Below are positions 41,840-49,791 of a stretch of 64,000 nucleotides of DNA, in pieces. A program made the position numbers and the translations under genes. Location of the stretch: the NCBI GenBank assembly GCA_002405165.1, contig DHLF01000004.1, positions 124,952 through 188,951 of the forward strand, read 5' to 3'. This DNA is from Christensenella sp. UBA4675. Lineage in GTDB: Bacteria; Bacillota; Clostridia; Christensenellales; Borkfalkiaceae. The stretch's first letter is position 1. Every line of letters starts with the position of its first letter. Below the pieces are notes generated by a model. It searched no databases. It was not told the DNA's origin and saw only the letters and a list, made by a program, of their open reading frames with translations.

Positions 41840-42184
41840 ATGAAAATTTTACCCCTTTTAATAGGTTTGTATTTATTCTTGAATAAAAACAATAATTCTA
41901 AACTTAACGGACTGCTTAAAAACGTAGATATTAAACAGGTTATATCCCTTTTAAAAGAATTAGGCGTGGGACATGATATTTTATCTTGTTTGACAGAAGA
42001 CATGATAGACAATATTTCTAACGGCAAAATCGATATTCAAACGTTTTTACCCCTTGCGATAAAATTTTTTTCTTCAAAAAAAAATAAAGGCGAACAAAAA
42101 AGAAAAGTAAAAAAAGTTTCCCCTTTGGACAATATTGCCACAGGGGAAATAAAAACTTGTTTATATAGTTACTTAAATAGATAA
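41840..42184 (+). CDS. Small hypothetical protein
   Basis: 114 residues. It begins with a hydrophobic stretch (MKILPLLIGLYLFL) that could be an uncleaved anchor or cryptic signal, then NNNSKLNGLLKNVDIKQVIS, a helical middle with a cysteine and acid residues, and a basic Lys/Glu/Arg region before a final NIATGEIKTCLYSYL. No family recognised. AAGGA lies about nine bases before ATG. Divergent from the 94-residue protein; both are short helical proteins and the pair may be one functional unit. Confidence 0.65.
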   Translation: MKILPLLIGLYLFLNKNNNSKLNGLLKNVDIKQVISLLKELGVGHDILSCLTEDMIDNISNGKIDIQTFLPLAIKFFSSKKNKGEQKRKVKKVSPLDNIATGEIKTCLYSYLNR

Positions 42185-42304
42185 ATTTTAAAAAAAATTG
42201 AACAAATAACGTTTAATTAAATAATTTTTAATTCTATAAATAAAACTAAAAAAATTTTACATGAAAAGTATGCGAATACTCTTTTATTTAATCGCTTTTT
42301 TCAT

Positions 42305-43573
42305 TTAAAAATTCTCGCAAACGTAAGAAAGTGCGTCTATACGTTGATTTTCGGCGTTTACAGAGTTTATAACTTTATCCGAAACTTTTTTAGAAATGCC
42401 TTTTTTATCTATGCAAGTTTCGCTTATGGGAAAACATATTTTTGCAACCGTGAGTTTTACGACTTCCTTGTCGCCATTAAAAATAAAATCTTGCATTGTG
42501 CCTTTGCCGTAAGTTGAAAAATCGCATCTTGATTGATTATACTCTACAACTACGCTTACTTTATTATTTTTGTCGTAATCGAGCAACGCCCCGATAAACG
42601 CTTCCGACGCAGACGCCGTAGAAGAATTTGCAAGCACTATTATTTTTTCTATATCGTAATCTTGACTTTTAGTTTCGTAACTTTTTATTTCTTCTTGACG
42701 ATTTTTATAGTTGTTTTTCTGAACGGTAAGCTTTTTGCCGTTTTCGTCGCCTATAAAGTTTGCGATTAAATAACGCATCGCTTCTACGTAACCGCCCCCG
42801 TTATCCCTTAAATCTATTATAAGCTTTTTGTTAGAAGAATTTTGAAAAACTTCCAAGGCTTTCATAAACTGCCCTACGGAAGAAGATAAATTTTTTTCCC
42901 AACCGCTTGAATTGATATCCGCGCCCATAAAAGAAACGTATTTTAAATATGAATATCCGCTAGGCAAAGTCTTCCCGTTTACGGTTGACGTTGCTTTTTT
43001 TATAAGTTCGATTTTTTCTCCTCCAAAACCGTATTCGTTTTCGCCGTCGTAATACTTAACGAAAGTTTCGGTAAATTCTTTATTAGACAAAGTAAATTCT
43101 TTTTCTTGCGTTCCGTATAAAATAGTATAGGTCGCAACAGTTTTCCCGCTTATCGCATTGTTTATTTCTTCTATACTTTCTACGCTAACTCCGTCGACTT
43201 TAATTATTTTTCCGCCCGTTTCTACCCCTTGCTCTTCCGCAGGAGAATTATATGCTACTTTTACAACGTTTAACTCACTATCAACCGAAACGCCTATAGA
43301 ATTTCTTTTTCCGCTACTCGTCGAGTAAAATTTTTCATATTCCGATTTAGTAAAAAAATCGCTGTTATTATCCATTAAACCATGAACTAACTCCGACAAA
43401 TAGTCGTCGCTTTCTTCGTAATAATATTTGTGATAAGTATCTAAAATAAACTTAACTCTTCTAAGTTCTTTATCGGAATAAACAGCTCTCCCAACGAAAA
43501 ATCCGCCAAGAGAAAGAGCCAAAGCTAATATTACGCTAAATATAGAAAGAAATATCTTTTTTTTAGTTTTCAT
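42305..43573 (-). CDS. S41-family carboxy-terminal processing protease
   Basis: 422 residues. Membrane anchor at about 5-27 (KIFLSIFSVILALALSLGG), a PDZ domain (SIGVSVDSELNVVKVAYNSP to about residue 155), then the S41 domain with LIIDLRDNGGGYVEAMRYLI, the catalytic serine in NSSTASASEAFIGAL and the general-base lysine in STYGKGTMQDFIF. It should act outside the membrane on protein C-termini. Its start overlaps the PucR regulator gene by 11 bases, an unusual pairing that suggests the regulator senses an envelope or nutrient signal. Confidence 0.9.
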   Translation of the reverse strand: MKTKKKIFLSIFSVILALALSLGGFFVGRAVYSDKELRRVKFILDTYHKYYYEESDDYLSELVHGLMDNNSDFFTKSEYEKFYSTSSGKRNSIGVSVDSELNVVKVAYNSPAEEQGVETGGKIIKVDGVSVESIEEINNAISGKTVATYTILYGTQEKEFTLSNKEFTETFVKYYDGENEYGFGGEKIELIKKATSTVNGKTLPSGYSYLKYVSFMGADINSSGWEKNLSSSVGQFMKALEVFQNSSNKKLIIDLRDNGGGYVEAMRYLIANFIGDENGKKLTVQKNNYKNRQEEIKSYETKSQDYDIEKIIVLANSSTASASEAFIGALLDYDKNNKVSVVVEYNQSRCDFSTYGKGTMQDFIFNGDKEVVKLTVAKICFPISETCIDKKGISKKVSDKVINSVNAENQRIDALSYVCENF

Positions 43574-44525
43574 CGTCTTTCTCCTTTATTTTCACTATTA
43601 AAGACAATAATCTATAAGTCAATGCGTCGGAAAATCTTTTTACGTCTAATCCTGTTATTTTTTCAATTTTGTTAAGCCTATAATACAAAGTATTTCTATG
43701 AACGTAAAGTTTTTTAGAAGCTCTTAAAACGTTTAAATCGCTGTTTAAAAATTCATCGGCAGTTTCAAGTAAAACTTTATCTTTCAAATAAAAATTATAC
43801 GAATTTATCAACGAATTTTTTTCCGCTTCGGTTAAATTATTTAAAATTTTAAAAGGCAAAAAATCGGGATAAGAATATACGTTTTTTTCGGTAAGAAATT
43901 CCGATTGATTTAATATTGCCAACGCTTGTTTGTAAGAAACGGATACGTCGCAAAAATTTTCCACAACGCCACCTATTACTATTTTACAATAAAAACCGAG
44001 CTCTTCTTTTAGCGCTTCCCTTAAAACGTCGGCGTATTTACTAATTGATAAATAATCCGCAAATTTACAGGAAAAAATACAAACGATGTTACCGTCTAAA
44101 ATTAAATTAAAACTATTTTCTTTATTATAGTAATTTAAAAAATTTAAAATTGCCGTATTTTCATTGTTATTTTCTATTATTAAAACTACGCAATCTTTTA
44201 TATTTAATCCATATTTTTCATACGTTTTTAAAGGTAATTTTTCACCGTATAAAGTTTTTATTATAACGTCGGTTTTACTATCGGCGCTTAGCTTTTCGCC
44301 CGAAAATAAAAATTGTAAAAAATTTGCGTACTGTTTTTGATTTTCGCCAACGCCTCCAATAACTAACGTATATTTTTCCCCTTTTAAGCAAATTTCAACC
44401 GTAGTATTTCCATTAAAATCTAAAATTTTACCCGTCGAATAAATATGCTCACTAGCTAAATATACACTTACGTCGGTTTTAAATTGTTTTTTAAATTTGT
44501 TTAAAATTATTTCGTATTCTTCCAT
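43563..44525 (-). CDS. PucR/CdaR-type transcription regulator
   Basis: 320 residues. The C-terminal 60 residues (LNVLRASKKLYVHRNTLYYR, LNKIEKITGLDVKRFSD) are the PucR helix-turn-helix. The middle (about 130-240) resembles a GGDEF-derived or PucR-linked domain with ADVLREALKEELGFYCKIVI; the N-terminal 120 residues have no recognised family. The family responds to small nitrogen or carbon metabolites. It lies between the putative manganese exporter gene upstream, separated by a terminator, and the S41 protease downstream. No Shine-Dalgarno is seen before ATG. Confidence 0.82.
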   Translation of the reverse strand: MEEYEIILNKFKKQFKTDVSVYLASEHIYSTGKILDFNGNTTVEICLKGEKYTLVIGGVGENQKQYANFLQFLFSGEKLSADSKTDVIIKTLYGEKLPLKTYEKYGLNIKDCVVLIIENNNENTAILNFLNYYNKENSFNLILDGNIVCIFSCKFADYLSISKYADVLREALKEELGFYCKIVIGGVVENFCDVSVSYKQALAILNQSEFLTEKNVYSYPDFLPFKILNNLTEAEKNSLINSYNFYLKDKVLLETADEFLNSDLNVLRASKKLYVHRNTLYYRLNKIEKITGLDVKRFSDALTYRLLSLIVKIKEKDDEN

Positions 44526-44540
44526 TTTTCTTATTTTAAA

Positions 44541-44564
44541 ATTAGCCCGAAATTTCGGGCTAAT
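44541..44564. terminator. Terminator after the putative manganese exporter
   Basis: A perfect 24-base palindrome, ATTAGCCCGAAA / TTTCGGGCTAAT, followed on the minus strand by TTTAAAAT. It separates the permease gene from the PucR gene. Confidence 0.7.
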
Positions 44565-44577
44565 AATTTTAGTAAAT

Positions 44578-45447
44578 TTAAACTGCCAGCGGAATAAAAG
44601 TTAAAATTACCCCGACAAAAACTGCAATTAAATATAATGAAACAGTAATTATTACGTTTCTTTTTAAGTTTTTAGTATCTTTAAACAATATTGCAAGTCC
44701 TACGCCTGCGTTACATACAAGTCCCGCAAACATACTTGCAAAAGTAATACCTTTTGAAACGTATAACTGCGTTATAAGTACGCTAGAAGCGCAATTAGGT
44801 ATTAAACCTATTAAAGAAACTATAAACGGTTGATAAAATTTTGTACCTTTCATAAAGTTTAAAACTCTGTCTTCCCCTATAAAATAAAAGGACAAGCCAA
44901 ACACCGCGTTTACGCATAAAATAAACAACAGCGTTACTAAAGAATGTTTTAACGGCACTAAAAGATATTTTTGAAAAAAGTTTTCCTTTTTATGTTCGTG
45001 TTCGTGATGACAATGCGCGCATACTTCTTTATGTTCGAATATTTCGTCTTCGTCGTTTACAATATTGTCTGCAAACGCGTTTATCAAAAATCCGCATAAA
45101 CACGCTAACACAAATTTAAAAATTATTAAAAATAGTAGCGCAAACCATTTGCCGTTAGATAATAGCACCGTTATTCCCTCGTCACTAGTGGCGATAAAAA
45201 CAGCAAAAAGCGTTCCTACCTTTATTAACTTTTTTTCGTATAGCTTAGAAGCCATTACGCTTATACCACATTGCGGTATAATTCCTGCTATCGCTCCGTA
45301 TAAAGGCGAAACGGGCGTTTTTAAAAACTTTCCGTTTTTAAATATGCTAACTTTATGTTCGAATAACTCTATTATCACGTACACGAGAAACATTGCGGGA
45401 AACACCTTTAAAGTGTCTAGTAATATATCGAGAATTTGGTCCCACAT
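44578..45447 (-). CDS. Putative manganese exporter (DUF2899-type permease)
   Basis: 289 residues, eight or so membrane segments in two related halves: the first with AIAGIIPQCGISVMASKLYE and the second with SLIGLIPNCASSVLITQLYV. The inverted-repeat IP(Q/N)C motif is typical of the DUF2899 'putative manganese transporter / arsenic efflux' family. Between the halves is a cytosolic or external loop with CAHCHHEHEHKKE, likely metal-binding. AAGGAG precedes the ATG. Manganese is the best guess from family annotation; no yybP-ykoY riboswitch is visible upstream. Confidence 0.82.
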   Translation of the reverse strand: MWDQILDILLDTLKVFPAMFLVYVIIELFEHKVSIFKNGKFLKTPVSPLYGAIAGIIPQCGISVMASKLYEKKLIKVGTLFAVFIATSDEGITVLLSNGKWFALLFLIIFKFVLACLCGFLINAFADNIVNDEDEIFEHKEVCAHCHHEHEHKKENFFQKYLLVPLKHSLVTLLFILCVNAVFGLSFYFIGEDRVLNFMKGTKFYQPFIVSLIGLIPNCASSVLITQLYVSKGITFASMFAGLVCNAGVGLAILFKDTKNLKRNVIITVSLYLIAVFVGVILTFIPLAV

Positions 45448-45563
45448 ATTTCTCCTTTTGCGAAATATCGCTAATTAAAAAACTTATATTTTATAATGTT
45501 TTTTTAAAATTTTAAAAATAATTGTGATATATCAAAAATATTTTATTGATTTTAAACGTTTAC

Positions 45564-45602
45564 ATAAAAAATTTAAAGCTGTAAAAAAAATACAGCTTTA
45601 AA
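45564..45602 (-). terminator. Terminator after the MsmK-like ATPase
   Basis: Minus strand TTTAAAGCTGTA / TACAGCTTTAAA (12 bp; inner loop about seven bases) followed by TTTTTTATG. Ends the ABC ATPase gene at 45654. Confidence 0.85.
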
Positions 45603-45653
45603 TAATTTTTCTTTTGAAATTAGTTTTTGCGTGTAGTTTTTTATGACCGCAAA

Positions 45654-46925
45654 TTAGTCTTTTTTCTTCTTTTTGCTTTTTGCGTTAGCCAAAGCTTCTT
45701 GTTCTTCTAATGCTTGTTGAGCAAGTTTCGCATTGTTATATTCGGGAACGTAAGCCTTTGTTCCTTCACCTTCTAAAATAGAAAGTTCGGTATCTTTATC
45801 GAACATATGGCAGTGATCTACACCTAACGCAAGTTTAATAATTTCGCCTTGCGAAGTCGTGCTTCTTCCGTCAACTTTTGCAATTAACGGTTTTTTAGCT
45901 CCTTCGCCGATAACGTCGTTATTATCTTCTAATTCAAATTTGCAGTAAAGTAGAGTTTCAGCTCCTAATCTTTCTAACTGGTCAACCCTAACTTCTATGG
46001 TCATATTGTTAGATTTAGCAATGGTTTCTTCGTCATCGTTCAAATTTTCGGGACGTACGCCGAATACGATAGGCTTATCGGTATTAACGTAATCGTCGAT
46101 ATTTATTATTCTACTAACCATATTCTGCGTAAGTTCAACTTTCGCATTTTCAAATTCAACGTAAACTTTATTATTTTCGCCAACTAATTTAGCATCAAAG
46201 AAATTCATTTGGGGCGTTCCTATAAAGCCCGCAACGAATAAGTTCGCAGGATAATCGAATAAGTGAATAGGCGTATCTACTTGTTGAATAAGTCCGTCTT
46301 TCATAACGACTATTCTAGTACCCATCGTCATTGCTTCTACTTGGTCGTGCGTAACGTAAATAAAGGTTGTTCCTAATCTTTGGTGTAATTTCGTGATTTC
46401 CGTTCTCATCGAAGCACGAAGTTTAGCGTCTAAGTTGGAAAGCGGTTCGTCTAGTAAGAATACTTTCGGTTCTCTTACGATTGCTCTTCCTAGCGCAACC
46501 CTTTGCTTTTGTCCACCGGATAAAGCTTTCGGTTTTCTCTTTAAATATTGTTCCAAACCTAAAATTCTTGCCGCTTCGTGTACCCTTTCGTCTATTTCTT
46601 CTTTTGGCATATTACGAAGTCTTAAACCAAACGCCATATTTTCGTAAACTGACATATGGGGATATAATGCGTAGTTTTGGAAAACCATTGCTATATCTCT
46701 ATCCTTAGGTTGAACGTTATTCATATACTTTTCGTCTATGAAAAGTTCGCCTTCCGAAATATCTTCAAGTCCCGCAATCATACGAAGAGTGGTACTTTTA
46801 CCACATCCCGAAGGTCCTACGAATACTATAAATTCTTTATCTTTAATATCTAGCGTGAAGTCCGTTACGGCTACTACGCCGGAAGGATATTTCTTGTAAA
46901 TGTTTTGCAAATATAAACTTGACAT
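45654..46925 (-). CDS. Sugar ABC transporter ATPase (MsmK/UgpC type)
   Basis: 423 residues. Walker A GPSGCGKSTTLR, signature LSGGQKQRVALGRAIV, Walker B KVFLLDEPLSNLDAKLR, H-loop IYVTHDQVEAMT, and the C-terminal TOBE region from about residue 235 are all typical of MalK/MsmK ATPases that energise carbohydrate importers. It is monocistronic, with its own promoter and terminator, as expected for an ATPase shared by several importers; the MalG-type permease at the right end of this window lacks a partner ATPase nearby. A Lys-rich tail ends the protein. Confidence 0.93.
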   Translation of the reverse strand: MSSLYLQNIYKKYPSGVVAVTDFTLDIKDKEFIVFVGPSGCGKSTTLRMIAGLEDISEGELFIDEKYMNNVQPKDRDIAMVFQNYALYPHMSVYENMAFGLRLRNMPKEEIDERVHEAARILGLEQYLKRKPKALSGGQKQRVALGRAIVREPKVFLLDEPLSNLDAKLRASMRTEITKLHQRLGTTFIYVTHDQVEAMTMGTRIVVMKDGLIQQVDTPIHLFDYPANLFVAGFIGTPQMNFFDAKLVGENNKVYVEFENAKVELTQNMVSRIINIDDYVNTDKPIVFGVRPENLNDDEETIAKSNNMTIEVRVDQLERLGAETLLYCKFELEDNNDVIGEGAKKPLIAKVDGRSTTSQGEIIKLALGVDHCHMFDKDTELSILEGEGTKAYVPEYNNAKLAQQALEEQEALANAKSKKKKKD

Positions 46926-46956
46926 TTTTTATACTCCTTTTTACATCATTACTCAT

Positions 46957-46985
46957 ATTTTACCCTATTTAATAAAAAAAATCAA
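46957..46985 (-). promoter_or_regulatory. Promoter of the MsmK-like ATPase gene
   Basis: Minus strand TTGATT (46985-46980), 17 bp, TAAAAT (46962-46957), 32 bases before the ATG, which has AAGGAG. Confidence 0.75.
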
Positions 46986-47080
46986 TAGCAAAACGCATAA
47001 TTTTTTTAAATTTTATAGTACATAATGCACAAAATTATTCTTTTAGTTTTTTTATTATTTTCATATTGTATAAAAAACTC

Positions 47081-47109
47081 TTGTTTTAATTTAAGCTATT
47101 TGATATAAT
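47081..47109 (+). promoter_or_regulatory. Promoter of the carbamoyltransferase-like/YfbR-like pair
   Basis: TTGTTT, 17 bp, TATAAT with TG one base upstream (extended -10, TGATATAAT at 47101-47109). About 43 bases separate it from the ATG. Confidence 0.75.
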
Positions 47110-47152
47110 AATCGTAGTTGAAAACAAAATATTTTCCGACAGGAGAGAACTT

Positions 47153-48061
47153 ATGGATATAAATCAATACTCGCGCAAGGGAAAAACGAAAGAAGAAAAA
47201 CTTTTGGATTTAGAACACGTTTCCGCAGAAGATATAACCGAAATACTATATAAAGCAAGAGAATTAAAACTTAAAAAGCAATTCGGAGAAGCGGATAAAA
47301 CCCTAGAAGGCAAGAAAATTGCGCTAATTACAAAACATGCGTTCGCGCAAAGTAGAATTGCGTTTGAAATTGCCGTAAGCGAATTGTCGGCGTATCCGTT
47401 GGTACTCGATTTAAGCGGAACCGAAATTGAAAGCGTACTTAAAGACAAAGATACGGCTTTATCAATTTGTTCTTACGGAATAGACGCATTCACGCTAGAC
47501 ACTTCCGTTCCGCAAGACGCATTCGTAATGCAAGATTACGTTAAAGTTCCCGTAATAAACGCAAACGGACAAGACAGTCCCGTAAGCGCGCTTGCAACCG
47601 TATTTACCGTTTGGGAAGAGTTAGGAACGCTTAAAAACGTAAATTTTTGTATGGTTGGCGATTTTAACGCTTACGACAAATGTTTGGTTCACGCTTTAAT
47701 AAAATTAGGCGCAAACGTAACTATCGTCGCCCCGAGAGATTTTGCTCCCGATGACCACTTGATTTCGTATTGCGAACAATACGGAGAAATTAACTATACC
47801 GACGACTTGATTTTCGGAATTAAAGATGCGGACGCCGTTTACGTTACCCCTAACGATTTTTCGGAAAATTACGTTTTAAATTTACTAGCGTTTTCTTTTG
47901 CAAAAGAAAATTGTCTGTTCTTACACACTATACCGTTTTTAAGGGGCAAAGAAGTGACTAATGAAATTGTAGACGGAAAATACAGTAAAATTTACAAACA
48001 GGCGGAAAACCTTTTACACGTTGAAAAAGCCGTTTTATCTTTAATAGTAGGAAATAAATAA
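47153..48061 (+). CDS. Divergent ornithine/aspartate carbamoyltransferase-fold protein
   Basis: 302 residues, the length of ornithine carbamoyltransferase, and with its two-domain layout: LLDLEHVSAEDITEILYKAR at the start, VNFCMVGDFNAYDKCLVHAL in the second domain. The motifs that bind carbamoyl phosphate and ornithine are altered: STRTR becomes HAFAQSR (62-68), HPTQ becomes a GQDSPVSALA segment, and HCLP becomes HTIP. The arginine after the loop is kept. So it is either a different transferase or a non-catalytic relative. GGAGAG precedes the ATG. The next gene starts on the last base of its stop codon. Confidence 0.78.
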   Translation: MDINQYSRKGKTKEEKLLDLEHVSAEDITEILYKARELKLKKQFGEADKTLEGKKIALITKHAFAQSRIAFEIAVSELSAYPLVLDLSGTEIESVLKDKDTALSICSYGIDAFTLDTSVPQDAFVMQDYVKVPVINANGQDSPVSALATVFTVWEELGTLKNVNFCMVGDFNAYDKCLVHALIKLGANVTIVAPRDFAPDDHLISYCEQYGEINYTDDLIFGIKDADAVYVTPNDFSENYVLNLLAFSFAKENCLFLHTIPFLRGKEVTNEIVDGKYSKIYKQAENLLHVEKAVLSLIVGNK

Positions 48062-48639
48062 TGGTTTACGATTTTTACGCGTTTTTATCTAGAATGAAAT
48101 ATATAAAAAGGTGGTCGTTAATGCGTTCCGTAATAGAAGAGAACATTATGGAACACACATTTATGGTTACCACCATAGCCCACGCCTTAGCTTTAATAAG
48201 AAAAGAAATTTATAAAAAAGAAGTAGATTTACTAAAAGTTTTAACTTACGCACAATATCACGAAACGGGAGAAGTTATAACGGGCGATTTACCTACGCCT
48301 ATAAAATATTTTAACGAAAATATAACTTCCGCATATAAAGATTTAGAAAAGGGCGCGTGCGAAAAACTAATTTTAAAGTTACCGCAAGAATTAAGGCAAG
48401 CTTATACGGAAGCCATTTTCCCAGACAAGCAAAGCATAGAAGCAAAACTCGTAAAATGCTCGGATAAAATTTGCGCTTTGATTAAGTGCATACAAGAGCT
48501 AAGAGCGGGAAATAAAGAATTTAAAAAAGCAAAAGATTCTATTTTAAAAGAAGTAAACTCTTACGAATTAGAAGAGTGTAAATTTTTTATAAATAACGTT
48601 TTACCGTCTTTCGATAAAACTTTGGACGAATTACAATAA
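48061..48639 (+). CDS. yfbR: YfbR-like 5'-nucleotidase with altered HD motif
   Basis: 192 residues, the size of E. coli YfbR, a metal-dependent HD-domain phosphatase acting on deoxynucleoside 5'-monophosphates. NIMEHTFMVTTIAHALALI carries the first histidine (His32). The second motif reads YHETGEVITGDLPTPIKY: the HD pair is His67-Glu68 rather than His-Asp, while the catalytic Glu71 and Asp76 are kept, and the last metal ligand is in KCSDKICALIK. Asp to Glu at a metal site is unusual and may change metal or activity. It is translationally coupled to the carbamoyltransferase-fold gene. Confidence 0.85.
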   Translation: MVYDFYAFLSRMKYIKRWSLMRSVIEENIMEHTFMVTTIAHALALIRKEIYKKEVDLLKVLTYAQYHETGEVITGDLPTPIKYFNENITSAYKDLEKGACEKLILKLPQELRQAYTEAIFPDKQSIEAKLVKCSDKICALIKCIQELRAGNKEFKKAKDSILKEVNSYELEECKFFINNVLPSFDKTLDELQ

Positions 48640-48647
48640 AAATAACT

Positions 48648-48684
48648 AAGCTACGCGGGATTATTAACACGCGTAGCTTTTTAT
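48648..48684 (+). terminator. Terminator after the YfbR-like gene
   Basis: AAGCTACGCG / CGCGTAGCTT (10 bp, 12-base loop) followed by TTTTTATT. Closes the two-gene operon. Confidence 0.85.
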
Positions 48685-48770
48685 TGACTTGCGCTTTATT
48701 TTTATTCAACAATAAATAGTTTTTAAAAAAATTTAATTTTAAAACGAATTTACTAAAATTATATTAACGT

Positions 48771-48807
48771 GAAAATTCCCAAATTGTTTATCGATTTGGG
48801 AATTTTC
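48771..48807 (+). other. Hairpin at the 5' end of a short predicted transcript
   Basis: GAAAATTCCCAAAT / ATTTGGGAATTTTC is a perfect 14-bp stem with a 9-base loop, about six bases after a possible -10 box TATATT (48760-48765; the -35 is weak). A strong ribosome-binding site follows at 48820-48828. This and the two tiny ORFs below are what the 48640-49036 stretch holds. Confidence 0.55.
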
Positions 48808-48836
48808 TAAATATTATAATAAGGGAGTTAAATAAT

Positions 48837-48911
48837 ATGCCATTTAAATTAAGCTTATTTTTTGCTATACCCAAAAACACGTTGCTAGTTTTTAAAAAAT
48901 TATTTCCCTAA
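48837..48911 (+). CDS. Possible 24-residue peptide
   Basis: ATG with AAGGGAG nine bases upstream; the translation is MPFKLSLFFAIPKNTLLVF plus KKLFP, hydrophobic with lysines, the kind of composition seen in small membrane-active peptides or leader peptides. It is overlapped at its 3' end by a 14-codon ORF on the other strand that also has a strong ribosome-binding site. Nothing similar is recognised; whether it is translated is unknown. Confidence 0.4.
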   Translation: MPFKLSLFFAIPKNTLLVFKKLFP

Positions 48912-48944
48912 AATGTTTCGGTATGATGTTTGTTTAATTTTCAT
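48900..48944 (-). CDS. Possible 14-residue peptide
   Basis: Minus-strand ATG at 48944 preceded by AAAAGGAG six bases away; it encodes MKIKQTSYRNILGK and stops at TAA (48902-48900), converging on and overlapping the 24-codon ORF of the plus strand by 12 bases. A TATAAA-like -10 lies about 25 bases upstream. Short, basic, unknown. Translation is unproven. Confidence 0.35.
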   Translation of the reverse strand: MKIKQTSYRNILGK

Positions 48945-49036
48945 AACAACTCCTTTTAATTATTATTTTATAGCAATAAAAATCAATAATTATTTTTAAA
49001 TTTCGAGTTTTTCGGATTTATTTTACAAAAAAAATT

Positions 49037-49720
49037 TTATTTTTTGTTTTGTCTCTTTTCCATTTTACACCAGTTTATAAATCCGTAAACGTCGTTTATC
49101 AAAAAAGTTATAAAACACGCTACCATCGGCAAATACCCTTTATCTTTAACGGAAGCTAAACTCCATAAAATTATAAGTACAATATCGTTTAGTCCGTAAG
49201 CGACCGCATAGTAGCTACTACGCATTACAACAAATACTACCGCAAACCAACTTGTAATTACGGAAATAGTTGAAAACAATAAATTAGGCGTATTGAATTT
49301 TTTTAGTACGAAATACATTATAGTAGTTACTATAATCGCAGAAAAAATAGCAAATAAAAGTTTTTTTAAATTTAACGGTTCTACTTTTACTTCTTGTTTG
49401 GAATACGGGTGTTTAAGCCAAGAAATAACGGCTATAATATCTACGGGTAAAGACATACATAAATACGTTATCGTTTCTCCCCAATATTTAAACGTAGCCG
49501 AAACGATTCCGTAAAATATTGCGAACCCTACCGATAAAAATTGACCGACAACGTTTCCTTTTGCGTTAAAAATTAAGGACGTTACGCCTATTAAAGAACC
49601 TATAAAAGATAAAACATTTTTAAATTTAGATAAGGCAAACGCAAAAGTTATCGTCAAACAAGATACTATCCATATTGTAAAATCTATTTTTTTAAAGTTA
49701 CAAAATATTCTCTTTAACAT
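49037..49720 (-). CDS. pnuC: PnuC-type nicotinamide riboside transporter
   Basis: 227 residues with seven or so membrane segments. FNAKGNVVGQFLSVGFAIFY, FKYWGETITYLCMSLPVDI and SWLKHPYSKQ are the PnuC signatures; the W and N residues in the second half (NDIVLIILWSLA) are the substrate-contact positions of the family. It takes up nicotinamide riboside by facilitated diffusion, trapping being done by a kinase. It sits after icd, with a hairpin between. The start region has no strong Shine-Dalgarno. No NAD-related regulator site is visible. Confidence 0.87.
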   Translation of the reverse strand: MLKRIFCNFKKIDFTIWIVSCLTITFAFALSKFKNVLSFIGSLIGVTSLIFNAKGNVVGQFLSVGFAIFYGIVSATFKYWGETITYLCMSLPVDIIAVISWLKHPYSKQEVKVEPLNLKKLLFAIFSAIIVTTIMYFVLKKFNTPNLLFSTISVITSWFAVVFVVMRSSYYAVAYGLNDIVLIILWSLASVKDKGYLPMVACFITFLINDVYGFINWCKMEKRQNKK

Positions 49721-49734
49721 TTTTAGTCTATTTT

Positions 49735-49770
49735 AAAAGCGTTTTAATTTGTAAAAATCAAAACGCTTTT
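49735..49770. terminator. Hairpin between icd and pnuC
   Basis: AAAAGCGTTTT / AAAACGCTTTT (11 bp, 14-base loop). On the minus strand it is followed by only a short T run (TTTTAAAAT), while the T run is long on the plus strand. It could attenuate transcription from icd into pnuC. Confidence 0.5.
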
Positions 49771-49791
49771 TTTCTTATTGTGTTTTTAAAT

